DNA from: Gammaproteobacteria bacterium
GTDB lineage: Bacteria; Pseudomonadota; Gammaproteobacteria; Methylococcales; Methylomonadaceae
Direction: 5' to 3'
Assembly (NCBI GenBank): GCA_024276805.1
Contig: JAJRWJ010000280.1
Coordinates: 1 to 5,642, forward strand
Length of the DNA: 5,642 nucleotides
In this document: positions 1-5,642 of the stretch, piece after piece
How the letters are laid out: the number at the start of each line of letters is the position of its first letter
Numbering within the stretch: the stretch's first letter is position 1
Program-made: the position numbers and the translations under genes
Notes under the pieces: model-generated
What the model saw: the letters and a program-made list of their open reading frames with translations, nothing else
Told to the model about the DNA's origin: nothing
The model's database searches: none

Positions 1-27
1 TAATCTATCAAATTGAATTATATAAAT

Positions 28-55
28 AAAATGCGCGTTAGCGCCTCATTTTTTT
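28..55 (+). terminator. Possible intrinsic terminator of an upstream gene
   Basis: A GCGC-GTTA-GCGC hairpin (33-44) is extended by AAAAT (28-32) pairing with ATTTT (48-52) across a 3-base bulge. A run of seven T (49-55) overlaps the outer arm. Read on the plus strand this resembles a rho-independent terminator for a gene lying left of the window. The GC core is only 4 bp and the bulge weakens the stem, so the call is tentative. Confidence 0.35.
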
Positions 56-138
56 CGGTATTAAAAACTTGTTACTTAATTGAAAGCCTTCAATTGCTCA
101 TCACCTGCACCGGCGGAGTGTGGTCAGGCGGTGGATTA

Positions 139-179
139 GTGAGGAAAACCTGTGTTCTACGAACACTGGTTTTCCTCAC
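139..179. repeat. Long near-perfect inverted repeat (19-bp arms, 3-base loop)
   Basis: The left arm 139-157 and right arm 161-179 are complementary at 18 of 19 positions. The single mismatch is T151 opposite T167, and the loop is TAC (158-160). The arms begin GTGAGGAAAACC and end GGTTTTCCTCAC. There is no T-run on either side, so it is not an obvious intrinsic terminator. It could form a stable RNA hairpin on either strand or a cruciform. A second hairpin starts only two bases later (181), so the two would stack. Confidence 0.85.
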
Positions 180-180
180 G

Positions 181-208
181 TTCACCCCGTCAGGGATGGC
201 GGGGTGAA
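181..208. repeat. Inverted repeat, 9-bp arms
   Basis: TTCACCCCG (181-189) is perfectly complementary to CGGGGTGAA (200-208) around a 10-base loop. It is GC-rich and immediately follows the 139-179 hairpin. It superficially resembles a CRISPR repeat stem, but there is only one copy and no spacers, so it is listed as a stand-alone hairpin. Confidence 0.75.
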
Positions 209-247
209 ATCCACGGTCTGTCCGCATGGAGTCCGCAGTTCAATGGC

Positions 248-267
248 TAAAAAAGTGGACTTTTTTA
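248..267. repeat. A/T-tract inverted repeat
   Basis: TAAAAAAGT (248-256) is complementary to ACTTTTTTA (259-267) with two bases between. In RNA the innermost pair would open to give a 4-base loop. The T6 tract in the right arm and A6 tract in the left make it symmetrical. The stem is too AT-rich to call a terminator with any confidence. Confidence 0.6.
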
Positions 268-290
268 CCCACAGATATCACTGAAGAGCC

Positions 291-513
291 GAAATAAAAC
301 AGCAAATGTGATTTGCTGTTTTATTCATAATCAATGGCTTGTGGCCATTGACTATGCCGTCACTTCCCTGTATCGGATTAGTGCAGCACCTGTTTTCCAT
401 GATTGTGCAATGGCCTGATAAATAGTCGAATTAAAAAATACCTGCAAAAGACATTAAGTGTCATAACAAAAACAGCTGCTGCATTAGTTCCCGTCATTTA
501 TAGACGGGAACTA
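291..513. repeat. 117-bp multi-hairpin module, copy 1 (split by an insertion)
   Basis: Positions 291-382 plus 489-513 form a 117-bp unit that is collinear, without gaps, with 552-668, differing at only five positions (309, 340, 352, 360, 373). Its stems in order are H1, AATAAAACAGCAAAT with its complement (293-307/311-325, loop GTG); H2, 13-bp arms (326-338/344-356) with an A/C mismatch at 330/352; H3, a short CCG/CGG stem (357-359/374-376); and H4, TAGTTCCCGTC/GACGGGAACTA (485-495/503-513, loop ATTTATA). A 100-bp element sits between H3 and H4. The module is non-coding on both strands. It could be an interspersed palindromic repeat family or a structured RNA; the sequence alone does not decide. 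Confidence 0.85.
383..482. mobile_element. 100-bp MITE-like insertion with TIRs and 6-bp target duplication
   Basis: The element starts GCAGCACCTGTTTT (383-396) and its end (469-482), read on the other strand, is GCAGCAGCTGTTTT, so the terminal inverted repeats agree at 13 of 14 positions. It is flanked by direct ATTAGT repeats (377-382 and 483-488). In the second module copy the same place holds a single ATTAGT (638-643), which is what an unoccupied target site should look like. The interior is AT-rich, has no open frame of useful length and cannot encode a transposase. It is therefore a non-autonomous element that would have to be moved in trans. I cannot assign the parental insertion sequence family from the ends alone. 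Excision from copy 2 is formally possible but the TIR-plus-duplication pattern favours insertion into copy 1. Confidence 0.8.
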
Positions 514-520
514 GTTAGAG

Positions 521-553
521 TCTATAAACACCCATCCATGGGCTGTTTATAGA
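521..553. repeat. Spacer hairpin between the two modules
   Basis: TCTATAAACACCCAT (521-535) pairs with 538-553, the only defect being one unpaired base (C543). Two bases lie at the centre, so the innermost pairs would open in RNA. The 3' arm overlaps the first two bases of module copy 2. Its arms contain TCTATAAA and TTTATAGA. The latter octamer also lies across the H4 loop of both module copies (497-504, 652-659), so alternative pairings between neighbouring hairpins are possible. Confidence 0.75.
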
Positions 554-668
554 AATAAAACAGCAAATGCGATTTGCTGTTTTATTCATAATCAATGGCT
601 GGTGGCCATTGATTATGCCGGCACTTCCCTGTACCGGATTAGTTCCCGTCATTTATAGACGGGAACTA
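552..668. repeat. 117-bp multi-hairpin module, copy 2 (uninterrupted)
   Basis: This copy has H1 (554-568/572-586, 15 perfect pairs, loop GCG), H2 (587-599/605-617, 13 perfect pairs, loop TGGTG), H3 (CCGG 618-621 with CCGG 634-637) and H4 (638-650/658-670, 13 perfect pairs, loop ATTTATA). The final two pairs of H4 lie just outside the unit shared with copy 1. It matches copy 1 at 112 of 117 positions and contains the single ATTAGT that is duplicated around the insertion in copy 1. Copies 1 and 2 are separated by 38 bases and have the same orientation. It ends 18 bases short of the stop codon of the minus-strand small membrane protein gene. Confidence 0.9.
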
Positions 669-670
669 AT
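638..670 (-). terminator. Perfect 13-bp hairpin just after the sqr operon
   Basis: ATTAGTTCCCGTC (638-650) and GACGGGAACTAAT (658-670) form 13 perfect pairs around a 7-base loop, 16 bases beyond the stop codon at 687-689. By position it is the first candidate for a transcript 3'-end or stabilising hairpin of the minus-strand operon. No T-run follows it in that direction, so it is not a canonical intrinsic terminator. The H1 stem further on (554-586) ends in TTTTATTTC on the minus strand and could do the terminating instead. Confidence 0.4.
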
Positions 671-686
671 TAACGGGGTACTCGCC

Positions 687-887
687 TTAAAAAGCGCTGC
701 CAGGTTTGACACCGAATTTTTTCAATATGATCGCCAGCGGGCAAAAGCCGGTGAAGGCCGACTGCAGCAGGTTGGCGCCAACGAATGCGGTAAACCAGAG
801 CCAGTAGCTGGAATGATAATGCGCCAGCAGCAGACTCAGCAGGATAAAGGAACCGGCAAAGGCCAGTACGAGACGATCCAAAGTCAT
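687..887 (-). CDS. Small DUF2892-type inner membrane protein
   Basis: This 66-residue protein is almost entirely hydrophobic, with two predicted membrane segments (about residues 6-24 and 28-55) and a basic C-terminal tail (KKFGVKPG). The pattern TGFCPLAIILKKFGV near the end, with Cys49-Pro50, matches the DUF2892/YgaP-like family. Members often sit beside, or are fused to, rhodanese and other sulfur-handling proteins; their biochemical role is not settled. The start is fixed by AGGAG (894-898), which overlaps the stop codon of sqr (TAG, 897-899) and lies 6 bases before the ATG. The two genes are only 9 bases apart, so translational coupling is likely. The context suggests a membrane accessory role in sulfide or reactive sulfur metabolism, which is inference. 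The sequence appears complete and undamaged. Confidence 0.85.
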   Translation of the reverse strand: MTLDRLVLAFAGSFILLSLLLAHYHSSYWLWFTAFVGANLLQSAFTGFCPLAIILKKFGVKPGSAF

Positions 888-896
888 TGCAATCTC

Positions 897-2171
897 CTAT
901 TTCAACCGTACTATGCCCAGCAATTTCAGCATCATGCGTTCGTAAAATGGTTCGCTGATGCCTTTTCTGACTTTGCGCATGAAATATTTTTCGAAGATGA
1001 TCTTCGCCAGATGCACCCATCTGCCTTCCGAGGACCAAGTGGTATTGCGCGGTGGAATTTGTGGCTTGGCGATAAAAGCCACGCCGGTATCGCCGAAATC
1101 CGCCAGACAGAATGCATTCCAGGTGGCCTTTTCCGATGGTTCCTTGCCGGCCAGCTGATCGGCAATATTGTGCGCCGTTGCGGTGACCATGGATTCGATC
1201 ATATAACCTGTCTTTGGCGCACCGACCGGCAGCGGGGTCGGCTCGACGGGAGGTATGGCGATGCACACGCCAACCGAATAGATATTCTTGAATGCCGGAT
1301 TGCGCTGATATTCATCGACGATGACGAAGCCACGGGGATTCACCAGGCCTTTCGCATCGACATTGCGCACTGCGTCGACCCCGGTAAATGCCGGCAGCAT
1401 CATGGCGTGCTTGAAGGGCAATTCATGTTTTTTCTTTTCCTTGCCATCGCTATCGACTTCGGTCACATACATCTTGCCTTCTTCGATTTTTTCAACCTTG
1501 GCATTGGTGATCCACTTGATGGTCTTGTCCCGCAATGCGCTCTCCAGCAGTCCCTTGGTGTCACCGACACCGCCCAGCCCCAGATGTCCGATATAGGGTT
1601 CCGCGGTGACAAAAGTCATTGGCACCTGATCGCGCATTTTTCTTTTGCGCAATTCGGTTTCCAGAATCATCAGATATTCATAGGCCGGACCATAACAGGA
1701 TGCGCCCTGCACCGCTCCAACGATGATGGGACCCGGATTTTCCAGCAATTTATCCCAGTCTTTAGCCGCCACGGCAGCATGATCGACATGGCAGACCGAT
1801 TCTGTAAAACCGTCAGGCCCCAGGCCCGGCACTTCATCGAAAGCCAGTCTTGGCCCGGTGGCGATAATCAGATAGTCATAATCGACCGCTGAACCATCAT
1901 CCAGATGTACCTTGTTATTTTCAGGGTCGAGCTTCACTGCCGCCTTCTGCACGAATTCGATGCCTTTCTTTTTCATTACCGGCGCCAATTCGATCTTCAA
2001 GTCTTCCGGTTTGCGCCATTTCACCGGCACCCAGGGATTCGAAGGAACAAAATGAAAAGTGGGGGTATCGGAAATCACCATCACTTCATGTTTGTTTTTC
2101 ACCATTTCCTTCATTTCATAAGCCATGGGTACGCCACCAATTCCAGCGCCCAGTACGATTATGCGAGCCAT
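897..2171 (-). CDS. sqr: Sulfide:quinone oxidoreductase, type I (FAD-dependent)
   Basis: The enzyme oxidises sulfide to sulfane sulfur or polysulfide and passes electrons through FAD to the quinone pool at the membrane. The 424-residue protein opens with a Rossmann FAD motif (GAGIGG, residues 8-13) and has a second nucleotide-fold signature ATGP (104-107). The three redox cysteines of type I enzymes are present: Cys127 (SVCHVDHA), Cys159 (GASCYGPAYEY) and Cys355 (WNAFCLADFGD). From recall they line up with Cys128, Cys160 and Cys356 of the Acidithiobacillus ferrooxidans enzyme. Also conserved are EPYIGHLG (191-198), GAPKTGYMIESMV (317-329, near the flavin and quinone) and a basic amphipathic C-terminus (about 386-424) suited to membrane docking. 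ATG at 2171 is chosen because a strong GAGGAGGT (2176-2183) precedes it; the frame stays open to a TTG at 2258 but that extension reads through the ribosome binding site. It is first in an operon with the DUF2892 gene. Confidence 0.95.
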   Translation of the reverse strand: MARIIVLGAGIGGVPMAYEMKEMVKNKHEVMVISDTPTFHFVPSNPWVPVKWRKPEDLKIELAPVMKKKGIEFVQKAAVKLDPENNKVHLDDGSAVDYDYLIIATGPRLAFDEVPGLGPDGFTESVCHVDHAAVAAKDWDKLLENPGPIIVGAVQGASCYGPAYEYLMILETELRKRKMRDQVPMTFVTAEPYIGHLGLGGVGDTKGLLESALRDKTIKWITNAKVEKIEEGKMYVTEVDSDGKEKKKHELPFKHAMMLPAFTGVDAVRNVDAKGLVNPRGFVIVDEYQRNPAFKNIYSVGVCIAIPPVEPTPLPVGAPKTGYMIESMVTATAHNIADQLAGKEPSEKATWNAFCLADFGDTGVAFIAKPQIPPRNTTWSSEGRWVHLAKIIFEKYFMRKVRKGISEPFYERMMLKLLGIVRLK

Positions 2172-2175
2172 TTCG

Positions 2176-2183
2176 ACCTCCTC
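2176..2183 (-). promoter_or_regulatory. Strong ribosome binding site of sqr
   Basis: On the minus strand this reads GAGGAGGT, four bases before the ATG at 2171. It is close to the ideal anti-16S match and decides the start of sqr against the upstream in-frame TTG at 2258. A strong site suggests high expression when the gene is transcribed. Confidence 0.85.
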
Positions 2184-2525
2184 TATTTGATTTATAAAAT
2201 ATAACTGCCGATTGTTGTTGTTTTCCGGCAATCTGTGCGAGAGTAACAATGTACCCAAAATGGAAAAATATCAAGCTATATAGAATATCAGAGATTAATG
2301 AAATACTAAAGCTTTATAACAGCACTTTACTTCCAGCAGCAACACCCATCGCCATTCACAGAAAATCGTTGTCCTAATTAAAGCAAACCTCGCCAAAAAA
2401 CAGGCGCCCCGATTTTGTATTGCGCATGGGAGAATTAATTTTCATAAACTGTCACAATATCACAGACCGTGAATTTGCCTTCAAAACAGCCTATGCCGTC
2501 ATTTTTCTCGACACCGATGCCCTCT

Positions 2526-2573
2526 GGCAATTGCCGTCCCGGATCGCACCGACGCAGGGAAATTGTACCCTGC
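2526..2573. promoter_or_regulatory. Two palindromic sites in the kinase leader
   Basis: GGCAATTGCC (2526-2535) is a perfect 10-bp palindrome. Nineteen bases further on, GCAGGG (2554-2559) and CCCTGC (2568-2573) form a 6-bp inverted repeat around AAATTGTA. The second ends 35 bases before the chosen start codon. Either could be a protein-binding operator; the second could also be an RNA hairpin in the 5' leader. The proteins that might bind are unknown. Confidence 0.35.
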
Positions 2574-2608
2574 AGACATTGGCCAAACAAAACGGGAACT
2601 TTGCCAGC

Positions 2609-5308
2609 ATGAAATTATCAGGCATCAGGCTGCACCTGCTACTGCTTGGAATCGGCCCGGCATTTTTTCTGGTCTCGGTGCTGGCTTTCTATTTCATCGA
2701 AAACCGCATCGACGACCTGGAACAGTCATTGAACGATCGCGGCAATATCATTGCCCGGCAGGCCGCGACAGCCAGTGTCTATGGCATTTCCTCAAAAAAC
2801 AAGCTGATCCTGCAGGAACTGGCAAACACCATACTGCTGGAAAAAGATGTCGTGGCGGTGCGTATCGTCGACATTGCCGGCCAGGAACTGGCCAGCACGA
2901 AATGGGTTCCACAACCCGACCGGGCCTTGCTGTTGAGTTTCCAATCGCCGGTCGTTTTCACCCCGATACAAAACAAATCCAGAAATATCGCCAGCGATGA
3001 ACTCGCTTATTTCTTTCTATCCGACAGCGGCACAGACAGCAGAAATATAGGCACGGTCGAGGTTCAGCTGTCACTGGCTAGTACGCTGGAAACCCAGCGC
3101 ACCATCCTGTTCAACAGCCTTGTGATCACCGCATCCGGCCTGTTGATCACGGTAATGCTCGCACTCCGGCTGGGGATGTTGATCAGCGAACCGATCACCA
3201 AATTGACTCGTGCCGTCAAGGAAATTTCGGAAGGCAATATGGATGCCCGGGCCGACTTCATTGCCGATTCCGAACTGGAAGAACTGCGTCAGGGCTTCAA
3301 TTCCATGGCCATAGGCCTGCAAAAAACCCAGCAGTATCTCGAGCAACAGGTCGACAATGCCACCAATCAGCTGAGAATCACCCTGAAATCGCTGGAGCAA
3401 AAAAACCGCTCGCTGGAAAATGCGCGCCGCCTCGCCGTTGCCCAAAATAAAATAAAATCCCAGTTTCTGGCGCACATCAGCCATGAGATACGCACCCCCA
3501 TGAGCGGCATCATCGGCTTTGCGGATTTACTGTCGAAAACGAACCTGTCGAAGAAACAGGCCGAACAAATCCGGCTGGTAAAAAACTCGGCTACCAATTT
3601 AATGACGATCGTCAATGAAATACTGGACCATTCCAGCCTGGAATCCGGCAAATTCAAAATCAATTTCAAGGCATTCAACCTTTACGAATGCCTGGAAGCG
3701 ACGGTTTCCCTGCTCAGCACCCAGTCGCAAAACGTTCCGGTCATTCTGGATATCGCCCCCGACATACCAGCCGTCATCTATAACGATCCAATCCGTCTGC
3801 AGCAGATTCTGGGCAATCTGCTGGGCAATGCCATCAAGTTCACCAGACATGGGCATATCATCATCCGCTGTCGGGAAATAAAAAGTCAGTCACTGCTGGT
3901 CAGCATCTCTGATACTGGCCCCGGCATACCGGAAAAACACCGGCAGGAATTATTTACTCCTTTCCTGCAAATCAATGACTACGCTCTCAGCCAGGAAATT
4001 GGCACCGGCCTGGGCTTGACCATCTCGAAAAATATCATAGAACGGCTGCGCGGTACGATCGGTGTGCTCACCCGGGAAAATATCGGCTCCACCTTCTGGT
4101 TTGATTTCCCGATTATCAAAGTCAAACAGCAGGAAGAGCCGCTCTGCCAAAGTACCTGTATTGTCATCGATCATTTCAAACTGCGCAGAAACGCTTTCCA
4201 CAGACAGCTCAACCGCTTGGGCTGCAGGGCTTACAGCTTTTCCACGGCGGCCGAATTCATCAAACATAAACCCTATTCCTTCGATGTCATTTTTTTTACA
4301 CCGGCAACCGTCAGCCATCATTCCAGCCACCTGCAAAAAACCCTGAATCTGATCAGATTGATTTCCTCTGTCCCCATCGTTCTGATTCAGGACCAGACCA
4401 ATCAACCATTGGATATATACAACCATACCGTCGTTTCGCTGCCATGCCGGTCCGTTTTTCTGGCATCGACATTGCAAACGATTCTGGGCAGGCAGAAAAC
4501 CCAATTGTGTCAAACGGTCAGCAAGGCGCCAGACCGGCAGTTTGCTATTTTAATCGCCGACGACAATGATATTAACCGACTGCTGTTCAAATCGCAGCTG
4601 GAAAACAGTTTCACCAACATCACCCTGGCAAGCAACGGCAGTGAAGCACTGCAGTTGCTGCACAAGATAAAATTCGATCTGGTGCTGCTGGACCTGCAGA
4701 TGCCGGACATCAGCGGCATGGAAATCATCCACCAAATCAAGGCAAACCGGTCTTTGAATCATGCAACACCATTTGTTGCAGTCACCGCACATGCTCATCA
4801 GAATCAGCGCAGCATGGTCATCAAAGCCGGCTTCGATGAATGTCTGATCAAACCTGTATCGGCCGAACAACTCAATGAAATTCTCGATCTCTGGCAAGTC
4901 TGCAACGCAGAAAGCGCTTTACCGGCCAAAGAGGAACCGGATCGTACTTTTCATGCCGATCACCACCATGTCGCCATGATGTTGAAAAAAACCAGTCAGA
5001 ACAAAGAACTGGCCACCACGCTGTTCAACAAATTATTTGCCGAACTGCCGCGGCAAATACTGGCCATCGAGCAATCTCTCGAGCAGCGGGATACGGCGCA
5101 GGCCAGGGAAGTGACCCATAAACTGCTTGGCTCGGCCAGTTTTTGCGGTCTGACCGACATACAGGAAACGGCAGTGAAACTGGAATCCTGTCTGTTGGCG
5201 GACAAGCTCGATGACGCCAGAGAATTTTTTCCTGACCTGCGAAAGCGGGTGCAGCTGTTCATACAGAAGCAGGATAGCATCATGGACCGACTGACCATCA
5301 CGCAATGA
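2609..5308 (+). CDS. barA: BarA/GacS-type tripartite hybrid sensor histidine kinase
   Basis: This 899-residue membrane sensor should phosphorylate a UvrY/GacA-type regulator through a four-step relay. Domains in order: membrane segment 8-30; periplasmic sensor about 31-167; membrane segment 168-192; HAMP about 187-240; coiled coil 240-283; HisKA with SHEIRTPMSG and phospho-His292; ATPase domain with N box (Asn403, Asn407), DTGPGI (435-440) and GTGLGL (465-470); a degenerate receiver about 514-627; a true receiver with Asp651/Asp652, phospho-Asp695, Thr727 and Lys748; and a C-terminal HPt domain with phospho-His837 (THKLLGSASFCGL). The length and order fit E. coli BarA (918 residues). In the degenerate receiver, Thr564 stands where the phospho-Asp is expected and the Lys-Pro pair is lost. 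The ATG at 2609 is preferred because the family begins just before the first membrane helix; its ribosome binding site (GGGA, 2594-2597) is weak. The frame is open back to 2420, which would add 63 residues of no known domain. The signal sensed is unknown. Confidence 0.88.
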   Translation: MKLSGIRLHLLLLGIGPAFFLVSVLAFYFIENRIDDLEQSLNDRGNIIARQAATASVYGISSKNKLILQELANTILLEKDVVAVRIVDIAGQELASTKWVPQPDRALLLSFQSPVVFTPIQNKSRNIASDELAYFFLSDSGTDSRNIGTVEVQLSLASTLETQRTILFNSLVITASGLLITVMLALRLGMLISEPITKLTRAVKEISEGNMDARADFIADSELEELRQGFNSMAIGLQKTQQYLEQQVDNATNQLRITLKSLEQKNRSLENARRLAVAQNKIKSQFLAHISHEIRTPMSGIIGFADLLSKTNLSKKQAEQIRLVKNSATNLMTIVNEILDHSSLESGKFKINFKAFNLYECLEATVSLLSTQSQNVPVILDIAPDIPAVIYNDPIRLQQILGNLLGNAIKFTRHGHIIIRCREIKSQSLLVSISDTGPGIPEKHRQELFTPFLQINDYALSQEIGTGLGLTISKNIIERLRGTIGVLTRENIGSTFWFDFPIIKVKQQEEPLCQSTCIVIDHFKLRRNAFHRQLNRLGCRAYSFSTAAEFIKHKPYSFDVIFFTPATVSHHSSHLQKTLNLIRLISSVPIVLIQDQTNQPLDIYNHTVVSLPCRSVFLASTLQTILGRQKTQLCQTVSKAPDRQFAILIADDNDINRLLFKSQLENSFTNITLASNGSEALQLLHKIKFDLVLLDLQMPDISGMEIIHQIKANRSLNHATPFVAVTAHAHQNQRSMVIKAGFDECLIKPVSAEQLNEILDLWQVCNAESALPAKEEPDRTFHADHHHVAMMLKKTSQNKELATTLFNKLFAELPRQILAIEQSLEQRDTAQAREVTHKLLGSASFCGLTDIQETAVKLESCLLADKLDDAREFFPDLRKRVQLFIQKQDSIMDRLTITQ

Positions 5309-5547
5309 CATTGGCATTCCGATATCAAAACACAGATATCGCAAACCAATGTAGATGGGGTGAGGTATCGAACCCCGACAAAACCACTATGGACGCTTGT
5401 CTGTTTACCTCCAAGCAAAAAAAGCCGCGGCAAAACATATGAGTTAATAATTTAATTATAATTTAATGCTGGTTTAAGATTGCTATGCTAAGTTGAAACC
5501 CTGCATTCAACTCCAAAATCTAAAAACAATATTGCAAGGGGGACAAC
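5309..5547. other. Intergenic region with small hairpins and an AT-rich block
   Basis: Just after the kinase stop, CGATATC (5320-5326) and GATATCG (5335-5341) form a 7-bp stem; no T-run follows, so it is only a weak terminator candidate. GGGGT/ACCCC (5357-5361/5372-5376) flank a sequence that on the minus strand looks like a tRNA T-arm, without the rest of a tRNA. GCCGCGGC (5424-5431) is an 8-bp palindrome after an A7 run. From about 5440 to 5490 the DNA is very AT-rich (AATTATAATT palindrome inside), and TATGCT (5484-5489, preceded by TTGC) is a possible -10 for the next gene with only a poor -35. No gene is seen. Confidence 0.5.
5536..5543 (+). promoter_or_regulatory. Ribosome binding site of the 3'-truncated gene
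   Basis: The purine run AAGGGGGA lies four bases before the ATG at 5548. With the signal peptide that follows, it supports a real start there although only 31 codons are visible. Confidence 0.6.
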
Positions 5548-5642
5548 ATGGAAAACAGACCCGTACAAATATGGCTGGTGCAATGCCTGGCCATCATCAT
5601 CGCCAGCCTGTCATTCAGTCTCGTCGCCATGGCGGACGATGA
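5548..5642 (+). CDS. Start of a secreted or periplasmic protein (cut by window edge)
   Basis: Thirty-one codons and two further bases are visible, with no stop. The product begins with a short N-region (MENRPVQIW), a hydrophobic core (about residues 10-26, LVQCLAIIIASLSFSLV) and an AMA cleavage-type motif at 27-29 followed by acidic DD. This is a typical Sec signal peptide, with cleavage expected after Ala29. Cys13 lies too early and lacks a lipobox context, so a lipoprotein is unlikely. The mature protein lies outside the window and its function cannot be stated. It is on the same strand as the kinase but 239 bases away behind an AT-rich block, so it probably has its own promoter. Confidence 0.75.
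   Translation, partial: MENRPVQIWLVQCLAIIIASLSFSLVAMADD

Larger units (their letters stand above)
1..290. other. Non-coding, hairpin-rich stretch
   Basis: No convincing gene is seen here. The only open frame of note (13-207, plus, 64 codons) has no ribosome binding site, resembles no family I recognise and runs straight through two strong inverted repeats. Besides the possible terminator at 28-55, the stretch holds AATTGAA-AGCC-TTCAATT (78-95), a 19-bp-arm hairpin (139-179), a 9-bp-arm hairpin (181-208) and an A/T-tract hairpin (248-267). It merges into the repeated modules that begin at 291. It may be a remnant of, or an extension of, the same repeat-rich intergenic region. Confidence 0.6.
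2172..2608. other. Divergent intergenic region between sqr and the kinase gene
   Basis: This 437-bp region should hold the promoters of both divergent genes. The part next to sqr (about 2190-2340) is AT-rich; TATATT (minus strand, 2198-2203) is a possible -10 for sqr, but I see no well-spaced -35, so no promoter is called. From about 2420 rightward the base composition becomes gene-like and the kinase frame is open without a stop from 2420 (TTG) and 2426 (ATG). That stretch encodes no recognisable domain and precedes the normal N-terminus of this kinase family, so I treat it as leader. It contains two palindromic sites described separately. Confidence 0.6.

Overview
The window looks like a chromosomal segment of a gammaproteobacterium. 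The main reason is a BarA/GacS-type tripartite hybrid sensor kinase, an architecture best known from that class. A type I sulfide:quinone oxidoreductase close to the acidithiobacillus enzyme shows a capacity to oxidise or detoxify sulfide. A genus cannot be fixed from this sequence alone.

Layout. Positions 1-686 hold no convincing gene. They are a dense series of inverted repeats with a possible terminator near the left edge. They include two copies of a 117-bp multi-hairpin module (291-513 and 552-668; 112 of 117 positions identical). The left copy is split by a 100-bp element with 14-bp terminal inverted repeats and a 6-bp direct duplication (ATTAGT). The right copy preserves the uninterrupted site. 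Next, on the minus strand, comes a tight two-gene operon: sqr (start 2171, stop 897) followed after 9 bases by a small DUF2892-type membrane protein (887-687). The last hairpin of the right-hand module begins 16 bases past that stop codon, so the repeat array is also the 3' region of the operon.

A 437-bp intergenic region (2172-2608) separates sqr from a divergent plus-strand gene, a 899-residue BarA-like hybrid histidine kinase (2609-5308). Its leader is open in frame and carries two palindromic sites. After a 239-bp gap with small hairpins, a new plus-strand gene begins at 5548 with a good ribosome binding site and a secretion signal, and runs off the window after 31 codons.

How the parts fit. 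SQR passes electrons from sulfide to the quinone pool at the membrane, and the small membrane protein is translationally linked to it. The kinase should feed a UvrY/GacA-type response regulator through a His-Asp-His relay. Nothing in the sequence ties it directly to sulfide. The most unusual part is the repeat array: a nested small insertion inside a duplicated structured module, whose five inter-copy differences all fall in hairpin loops or at weak or terminal stem pairs.
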